Shown here piece after piece: positions 58,967 to 64,000 of a DNA stretch of 64,000 nt. A program made the position numbers and the translations under genes. This stretch comes from Nocardioides furvisabuli (GTDB taxonomy: Bacteria; Actinomycetota; Actinomycetes; Propionibacteriales; Nocardioidaceae): positions 248,001 to 312,000 of the forward strand of contig NZ_JAIGQB010000003.1 in assembly GCF_021083185.1 (NCBI RefSeq). Direction: 5' to 3'. Within the stretch, counting starts at the first letter, position 1. Each line of letters starts with the position of its first letter. The notes below the pieces were generated by a model. It had not been told where the DNA came from, did not search any database, and saw only the letters and a program-made list of their open reading frames with translations.

Positions 58967-58984
58967 CCCTGACACATGTCAGGG
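58967..58984. promoter_or_regulatory. Palindrome CCCTGACA-CA-TGTCAGGG
   Basis: Perfect 8-bp arms with a 2-bp centre, 57 bp upstream of the ABC transporter ATPase gene. The flanking A/T also nearly pair. No regulator gene is adjacent, so the binding protein must be encoded elsewhere. Between it and the ATG no other strong motif was seen. Confidence 0.6.
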
Positions 58985-59041
58985 TCGGCTGCGGGTCTTA
59001 TCCCATGGCCGCCGGTTCGGGGCCCCTGCCAGACTTCACCC

Positions 59042-59821
59042 ATGACTGAGCACACCCTGGGGGAGGCGACGCAGGGCGTCGCAGCGAGCGCGCACGACCT
59101 GGTGAAGACCTACGGCAAGGGCGAGGCGGAGGTCCGGGCCCTCGACGGCGTCACGATCGACCTCATGCAGGGCGAGTTCACCGCGGTGATGGGCCCGTCG
59201 GGCTCCGGGAAGTCGACGCTCATGCACTGCCTGGCGGCCCTCGACACCCCGACCTCCGGCGAGGCCGTCGTCGACGGCACCTCGCTCGGCAAGCTCAAGG
59301 ACAAGGACCTCACGACGCTGCGTCGCGAGCGCGTCGGCTTCGTCTTCCAGTCCTTCAACCTGGTGCCGACCTTGACCGCGGAGGAGAACATCCTCCTGCC
59401 GCTCAACCTCGCCGGCCGCAAGCCCGACCGCGCATGGTTCGACCAGGTCGTCGACGCCGTCGGACTGCGCCCGCGCCTGGGCCACCGACCCTCGGAGATG
59501 TCGGGCGGGCAGCAGCAGCGCGTCGCCTGCGCCCGGGCCCTGGTCAGCCAGCCGAGGATCGTCTTCGCCGACGAGCCCACCGGCAACCTCGACTCGACCA
59601 GCAGCGCGGAGGTGCTGGGCTTCCTGCGTCGCAGCGTCGACGAGTTCGGCCAGACCGTCGTGATGGTGACGCACGACCCGGTCGCCGCGTCGTACACCGA
59701 CCGCGTCGTCTTCCTCGCCGACGGCCGCATCGTCGACGAGCTGCGCAACCCCGACCGCGACCAGATCCTCGAGAAGATGGTCGGCCTCCAGGACGCGGCG
59801 GCCGCGAAGGCGGCGGGCTGA
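59042..59821 (+). CDS. ABC transporter ATP-binding protein (MacB/LolD type)
   Basis: 259 residues. Walker A GPSGSGKST, Q-loop VFQSFNLVPTLTAEEN, signature MSGGQQQRVACARAL, Walker B IVFADEPTGNLDS and switch His in MVTHDP. Typical ATPase of FtsX-domain exporters. It ends one base before the permease gene. Confidence 0.95.
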   Translation: MTEHTLGEATQGVAASAHDLVKTYGKGEAEVRALDGVTIDLMQGEFTAVMGPSGSGKSTLMHCLAALDTPTSGEAVVDGTSLGKLKDKDLTTLRRERVGFVFQSFNLVPTLTAEENILLPLNLAGRKPDRAWFDQVVDAVGLRPRLGHRPSEMSGGQQQRVACARALVSQPRIVFADEPTGNLDSTSSAEVLGFLRRSVDEFGQTVVMVTHDPVAASYTDRVVFLADGRIVDELRNPDRDQILEKMVGLQDAAAAKAAG

Positions 59822-59822
59822 G

Positions 59823-62378
59823 ATGCTCCGTCTGACCTGGCGCAACCTGCTCGCTCGCAAGGTGCGCCTGCTGATGAGCACGCTCGCGATCGTGCTCGGC
59901 ATCGGCTTCCTCGCCGGCGTGATGACCTTCAGCACGGGCCTCAACGCGACCTTCGACAACATCGTCAAGGGCTCCACCTCCGACGGGCTGGTGCGTCCCG
60001 CCGGTGACATCCAGGGCGCCAACGCCGGCGTCGGCACGACGCAGGTGATCACGCCCGAGGACGTCGAGGCCCTCGACGCGCTGCCGGAGGTCGAGGACGC
60101 GGTCGGCTCGGTCGACGGCATCGGCTCCTTCCTGCTCGGCGAGGACGGCAAGCTCGTCGGCGGCCAGGGTGCCCCGACGCTGGCCTTCAACTACGCCCCG
60201 ACCGAGAACATGGCCGGCGAGCAGATCCTCGAGCTCACCGCCGGCGGATGGCCGTCCGAGCCGGGCGAGATCACCCTCGACACGTCGTCGGCCGAGCGCG
60301 GGTCGTACGCCGTCGGCGACGAGGTCACGATGATCGTGCCGAGCGTCGGGGAGACCCGCCGGACCTTCACCCTGGTCGGCACCGCCGACTTCAACGGCGG
60401 CGGCACGGCCGGCGCCACCCTCGTGCTGCTCGACACGGCCGAGGCCCAGGAGATCTTCCTCGACGGCCAGGACGCCTTCACCAGCGTCGCGCTCACCGCC
60501 GCCGACGGCGTCTCGCAGGCCGAGCTCGCCGCGGCCGCCGACGCAGTCGTGCCCGAGGGCTTCGCGGGCGTCACCGGCGACGAGGTGGTCGAGGAGACCC
60601 AGGACCAGATCGGTCAGTTCCTCGACGTCATCTCGATCTTCCTCACCACCTTCGCGGTCATCGCGATCGTGGTGGGTGCGTTCATCATCTTCAACACCTT
60701 CTCGATCCTCGTCTCGCAACGGGTGCGCGAGTCGGCGCTCCTGCGCGCGCTCGGTGCCAGCAAGCGGCAGGTCACCCGGTCCGTGCTCATCGAGGCGTTC
60801 TTGATGTCGGTGGTCGGTGCCACGCTCGGCCTGCTGCTGGGGCTGGGGCTCTCGCGCGCGCTGGCGGGGCTGTTCCGCACCTTCGGCCTCGACATCGCCG
60901 GCGAGGTGCTCACGCTGACGCCCTTCACCATCGCGGCCGGCTACGTCACCGGCATCCTCGTCACGATGGTCGCCGCCTTCGTCCCCGCCCGCCGCGCGGC
61001 CAAGGTGCCGCCGGTCGCCGCGATGCGCGACGACCTGGTCGTGCAGGAGAAGGGGATGGGCCGCCGCCTGCTGCTCGGCTCGATCGCCCTGGTGGTCGGC
61101 GTCGCGCTCGCGGCCGCGGGCCTCACCGGCGCACCCGGCACCGACGCGATCTGGATCGGCGCCGGCGCGGTCATCTGGGTGATCACGACCGCCGTGCTCG
61201 CCCCGGTGCTCGGCAAGCCGGTGCTGCTGGCGTGCCGGTCGGTCTTCGGCCGCGTCTTCGGCACGGCCGGACGGCTGGCCGGGGAGAACGCGCTGCGCAA
61301 CCCGCGGCGTACGGGTGCCACCGCCTCCGCGCTGATGATCGGCCTCGCCGTCGTGTCCGCGGTCGGCGTGCTCGCCTCGTCGCTGAGCGCGACCAACGAC
61401 AAGGTCGTCGACGACGCGTTCAGGAGCGACTTCCTCGTCCAGATGCCGACCTTCCAGGGCTTCCCGGCGCAGTACGGCGACCGCATGGAGGACGTCGACG
61501 GCGTCGACCTCGTCTCCCGCCAGCAGGGCACCCCGGTCAGCGTCGAGGTGGACGGCCGGTCCGACCAGAGCTTCGCGGCCGGCGTCGACCCGGCGTACTT
61601 CGAGATCTACGACCTCACCATCGTCGAGGGCACCGAGGAGATCACGGGACGGCAGGCCCTGCTCAGCGAAGGCCGCGCGGCCGACCTGGGCGCGCGTCCC
61701 GGCGACACCATCGACGTCTCCTTCCCCGGCGGCGAGACGATCCCGGTCGAGGTCGTGGGCGTCTTCGAGGACAGCCCCACCACCGGTGGCATCACGGTCC
61801 CGCTGTCGGTGCTGGAGGACGCCGGCATCAAGCGCAGCGACTCCAGCCTCAGCATCACCGTCGAGGACGGCGCCGACCGCGCGGCGGTCAAGCAGGACCT
61901 CGAGGACGTCGTCGAGGAGCTGCCGATCCTCTCGGTCCAGGACAAGGTCGAGTTCAAGGAGCTCATCAGCGGCCAGGTCAACCAGCTGCTCTACGTCATC
62001 TACGGCCTGCTCGCGCTCGCCGTGATCATCGCGGTGATCGGCATCGTCAACACCCTTGGGCTGAGCGTCCTCGAGCGGACCCGCGAGATCGGCCTGCTGC
62101 GCGCCGTCGGGCTCTCCCGGCGCCGGCTGCGCACGATGATCACCCTGGAGTCGGTGGCGATCGCGCTGCTCGGCGCGGTGCTCGGCATGGTGCTGGGGCT
62201 GGTGATCGGCGTGGTCCTGCGGCAGTCGCTCAAGGACGACCTCACGGAGCTGTCGCTGCCGCTGGACAACCTGCTGGTGTTCCTCGTGGTGGCCGTGATC
62301 TTCGGTGTGCTCGCCGCGATCGTGCCCGCGATCCGCGCCTCGCGGATGAAGGTGCTGGACGCGATCGCGACGGAGTAG
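59823..62378 (+). CDS. ABC transporter permease with two FtsX domains
   Basis: 851 residues. N-terminal membrane helix (LMSTLAIVLGIGFLAGVMTF), extracytoplasmic MacB-type domain about 45-250, FtsX domain 1 about 255-400 (VGAFIIFNTFSILVSQRVRESALLRALGASKRQV), two linking helices, a second N-terminal helix and periplasmic domain about 490-690, and FtsX domain 2 about 715-850 (IGIVNTLGLSVLERTREIGLLRAVGLSRRRL). The duplicated layout is that of actinobacterial antibiotic-peptide or lipid exporters. Substrate unknown. Confidence 0.93.
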   Translation: MLRLTWRNLLARKVRLLMSTLAIVLGIGFLAGVMTFSTGLNATFDNIVKGSTSDGLVRPAGDIQGANAGVGTTQVITPEDVEALDALPEVEDAVGSVDGIGSFLLGEDGKLVGGQGAPTLAFNYAPTENMAGEQILELTAGGWPSEPGEITLDTSSAERGSYAVGDEVTMIVPSVGETRRTFTLVGTADFNGGGTAGATLVLLDTAEAQEIFLDGQDAFTSVALTAADGVSQAELAAAADAVVPEGFAGVTGDEVVEETQDQIGQFLDVISIFLTTFAVIAIVVGAFIIFNTFSILVSQRVRESALLRALGASKRQVTRSVLIEAFLMSVVGATLGLLLGLGLSRALAGLFRTFGLDIAGEVLTLTPFTIAAGYVTGILVTMVAAFVPARRAAKVPPVAAMRDDLVVQEKGMGRRLLLGSIALVVGVALAAAGLTGAPGTDAIWIGAGAVIWVITTAVLAPVLGKPVLLACRSVFGRVFGTAGRLAGENALRNPRRTGATASALMIGLAVVSAVGVLASSLSATNDKVVDDAFRSDFLVQMPTFQGFPAQYGDRMEDVDGVDLVSRQQGTPVSVEVDGRSDQSFAAGVDPAYFEIYDLTIVEGTEEITGRQALLSEGRAADLGARPGDTIDVSFPGGETIPVEVVGVFEDSPTTGGITVPLSVLEDAGIKRSDSSLSITVEDGADRAAVKQDLEDVVEELPILSVQDKVEFKELISGQVNQLLYVIYGLLALAVIIAVIGIVNTLGLSVLERTREIGLLRAVGLSRRRLRTMITLESVAIALLGAVLGMVLGLVIGVVLRQSLKDDLTELSLPLDNLLVFLVVAVIFGVLAAIVPAIRASRMKVLDAIATE

Positions 62379-62421
62379 CCCCCCTGCGCCATGACGTCCG
62401 CCGTTTCGTGCCTGACCGGCG

Positions 62422-63462
62422 TCAGTAGCCGCCCTCCGGCGCCACCATCTCGCCCCGCACCCCGAGCAGCCGGACCGGCCGCTGGTCGTCGAGCGCGAGG
62501 TAGAGGTCGTACGCCGTCGCGGCGATGACGTCGGCGTCGTTGGTCGGCGCGGGCAGCTTCCGCACCTTGGTGAAGGTGAAGAACGGCGCGAAGCGGACCT
62601 TGAGGTGCACCCGCTGCACGGCGCGGTCCTCCGTCCGTACGTCGTCGACGACCCGCACGGCGAGCTCAGCCAGGGCCGCGCGGACCTCGTCGGGCCCGAC
62701 GAGGTCGGCCTGATAGGTGGTCTCGCGGCCGTGGGCGCGGGGCACCCACGGGGTGTCGTCGGGCCGGTCGCGGCCGCCGCCTCGTCCGAGCCGGCCGAGG
62801 TGGGCGCCGCTGGCGGGGCCGAAGGCGGCGACGAGCGCATCGGTGTCGGCGGCGGCGAGGTCGGCCACCGTGCGGATGTCGATGGCCTCCAGACGGGCGC
62901 CGATCCTCGTCCCGACGCCCCACAGCGCCGTCGTCGGGCGGGCGCCCATGACCTCCATCCAGTTGTCGCGGGTCAGCCGGAAGGTGCCCTGCGGCTTGCC
63001 GAAGTCGGTGGCGATCTTGGCCCGCACGAGCGTGTCGCCGATCCCGACCGAGCAGTGCAGGTCGGTGGCCTCGAGCACCGCGGCCTGGATCGCTCGGGCG
63101 GCCGCGAGCGGGTCGTCGGTCTCGAGCCCGACGAAGGCCTCGTCCCACCCGAGCACCTCCACCACCGCGCCCGGTGTCGCGCGAAGGGTCTCCATCACGC
63201 GCTCCGAGGCGGCCTCGTAGACCGGACGGTCGACGGGCAGGAAGACCGCCTCCGGGCAGCGCCGCTTGGCCAGCTTGAGCGCCAGCCCGCTGCGTACGCC
63301 GTGTGCCCGCGCCTCGTACGACGCGGTGGACACCACCGCGCGCTCGGTCGGGTCGCCCCGCCCGCCGACCACGACGGGGAGGCCGACCAGCTCGGGTCGG
63401 CGCAGCAGCTCGACCGCGACGAGGAACTGGTCCATGTCGACGTGGAGCACCCAGTGGGACAC
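62422..63462 (-). CDS. dinB2: Y-family DNA polymerase, DinB2-like
   Basis: 346 residues from the GTG at 63462; a longer frame to 63570 exists. Catalytic carboxylates are Asp9 (with Asp11) in HVDMDQFLVAVE and Asp107-Glu108 in LGWDEAFVGL, and SVGIGDTLVRAKIATDFGKPQG follows. The position after Phe13, where most Y-family enzymes have the aromatic steric gate, is Leu14, as in Mycobacterium smegmatis DinB2, which incorporates ribonucleotides. Thumb and little-finger domains are complete; no beta-clamp motif is evident at the C-terminus. Confidence 0.9.
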   Translation of the reverse strand: MSHWVLHVDMDQFLVAVELLRRPELVGLPVVVGGRGDPTERAVVSTASYEARAHGVRSGLALKLAKRRCPEAVFLPVDRPVYEAASERVMETLRATPGAVVEVLGWDEAFVGLETDDPLAAARAIQAAVLEATDLHCSVGIGDTLVRAKIATDFGKPQGTFRLTRDNWMEVMGARPTTALWGVGTRIGARLEAIDIRTVADLAAADTDALVAAFGPASGAHLGRLGRGGGRDRPDDTPWVPRAHGRETTYQADLVGPDEVRAALAELAVRVVDDVRTEDRAVQRVHLKVRFAPFFTFTKVRKLPAPTNDADVIAATAYDLYLALDDQRPVRLLGVRGEMVAPEGGY

Positions 63463-63650
63463 ACCGCCATCATGGCCGCCGGGTGCGACGGCGGGCAGGG
63501 GGAGACACGCAGGCATTGGTCGGCGGGAGGCATGTCCGCCAGCGTGAGCACGCCCCGCCGAGGGGACCAAGGTCTGCGCGCCTGCGTCCGGAGGCGGTCA
63601 CACCTCTGCGGGCGGGCCGACGCCGACGTCGACGGCGTACGGTCGAGAGC

Positions 63651-63878
63651 ATGAGCAGCGACCACAGCACGGACCCCTACGCCGAGCACCCGGAGGAGTC
63701 CGCCTTTCCCGCGGCAGGCGAGCGGGTCAGCGAGGAGGACCGGCAGCGGGCCCTCGACGCCCAGCCCGGGGGCAACGCCACCGTCGGCGACACTGTCGCC
63801 ACCGACGACGTCGACTCCGACGTCCACGAGGACGGGCCGGAGTCCGACGAGGTCGTGGAGCAGGTCCGGGAGGGCTAG
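63651..63878 (+). CDS. Small acidic hypothetical protein
   Basis: 75 residues, strongly acidic (Asp/Glu-rich, for example VATDDVDSDVHEDGPESDEVVEQV) and probably disordered. No signal, membrane segment or known domain. GAGAG precedes the ATG. Its stop overlaps the end of the convergent gene by 4 bp. Function unknown. Confidence 0.6.
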   Translation: MSSDHSTDPYAEHPEESAFPAAGERVSEEDRQRALDAQPGGNATVGDTVATDDVDSDVHEDGPESDEVVEQVREG

Positions 63879-64000
63879 CTCGCGACCTGGGCGCTGGACC
63901 GGAACCTGTCGTACGTCCGGTACTCCTGCCACGCCTGCCAGGTGAAGAAGAGCGCCACCGCGGTGGTGGCCCACGAGAAGCCGTCGACCATCGGCACGAG
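63875..64000 (-). CDS. C-terminal end of a membrane protein (start beyond window)
   Basis: The last 41 codons of a frame that continues past base 64000: a hydrophobic segment (FSWATTAVALFFTWQAW) followed by a basic/aromatic tail (QEYRTYDRFRSSAQVAS) and TAG. Codon use fits the region. Cannot be identified from this fragment. Confidence 0.55.
   Translation of the reverse strand, partial: LVPMVDGFSWATTAVALFFTWQAWQEYRTYDRFRSSAQVAS

Overview
The window looks like chromosomal DNA from a high-GC actinobacterium, most likely Nocardioides or a close relative. The base composition is very GC-rich throughout, GTG starts are common, F420 genes are present (fbiC, an F420-dependent glucose-6-phosphate dehydrogenase), and the nag genes carry DasR-type operators. 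The order ino1 - PadR - ponA - polytopic membrane protein - rpsF - ssb - rpsR - rplI - dnaB matches the block that lies near oriC in Mycobacterium, so this is probably an origin-proximal region. No rRNA, tRNA, CRISPR array, transposase or prophage was found.

Layout. 1-9.1 kb: the end of ino1 with a PadR regulator, a class A penicillin-binding protein, a GT87-like membrane protein, an alanine-racemase-fold/FemAB pair (cell wall), and a Ser/Thr kinase translationally coupled to endonuclease IV. 9.3-11.1 kb: the rpsF-ssb-rpsR-rplI operon. 11.2-24 kb: accessory material between rplI and dnaB, namely a lipoprotein, a very large secreted subtilase, a secreted Ig-like protein, a MATE transporter and a three-gene DUF4331 / TPR / NicO-type metal transporter cluster. 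24-27 kb: dnaB interrupted in its P-loop by an intein that has the hallmarks of class 3 (no N-terminal nucleophile, W-C-T motif) plus a LAGLIDADG homing endonuclease. dnaB is preceded by a 473-bp leader with a cluster of DnaA-box-like sequences.

27-33 kb: a GntR/DasR-like regulator divergent from nagE-nagB-nagA and a Gfo/Idh/MocA oxidoreductase, with two dre-like operators between them. 33-39 kb: a TM_helix membrane protein, fbiC divergent from fgd, a BLUF photoreceptor and an aldo-keto reductase. 39-48 kb: an SDR gene broken by an in-frame amber codon, a BCCT osmolyte transporter, a Fur-katG peroxide operon and a MarR/MFS efflux pair. 48-58 kb: hydrolases, an ECF sigma factor with an apparent frameshift beside a DUF1059 gene, a CPA1 antiporter fused to a UBP-type zinc finger, an ArsR/SRPBCC pair, a second kinase, and a WYL regulator. 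58-64 kb: LysE exporter, a MacB-like ABC transporter with an orphan palindromic operator, a DinB2-like polymerase with a leucine steric gate, and small hypotheticals.

Two convergent intergenic spaces about 18 kb apart (40.06-40.16 and 58.11-58.30 kb) carry the same imperfect-palindrome repeat family (REP-like). All positions and motif readings were made by eye. Family assignments rest on remembered motifs, not on database searches.
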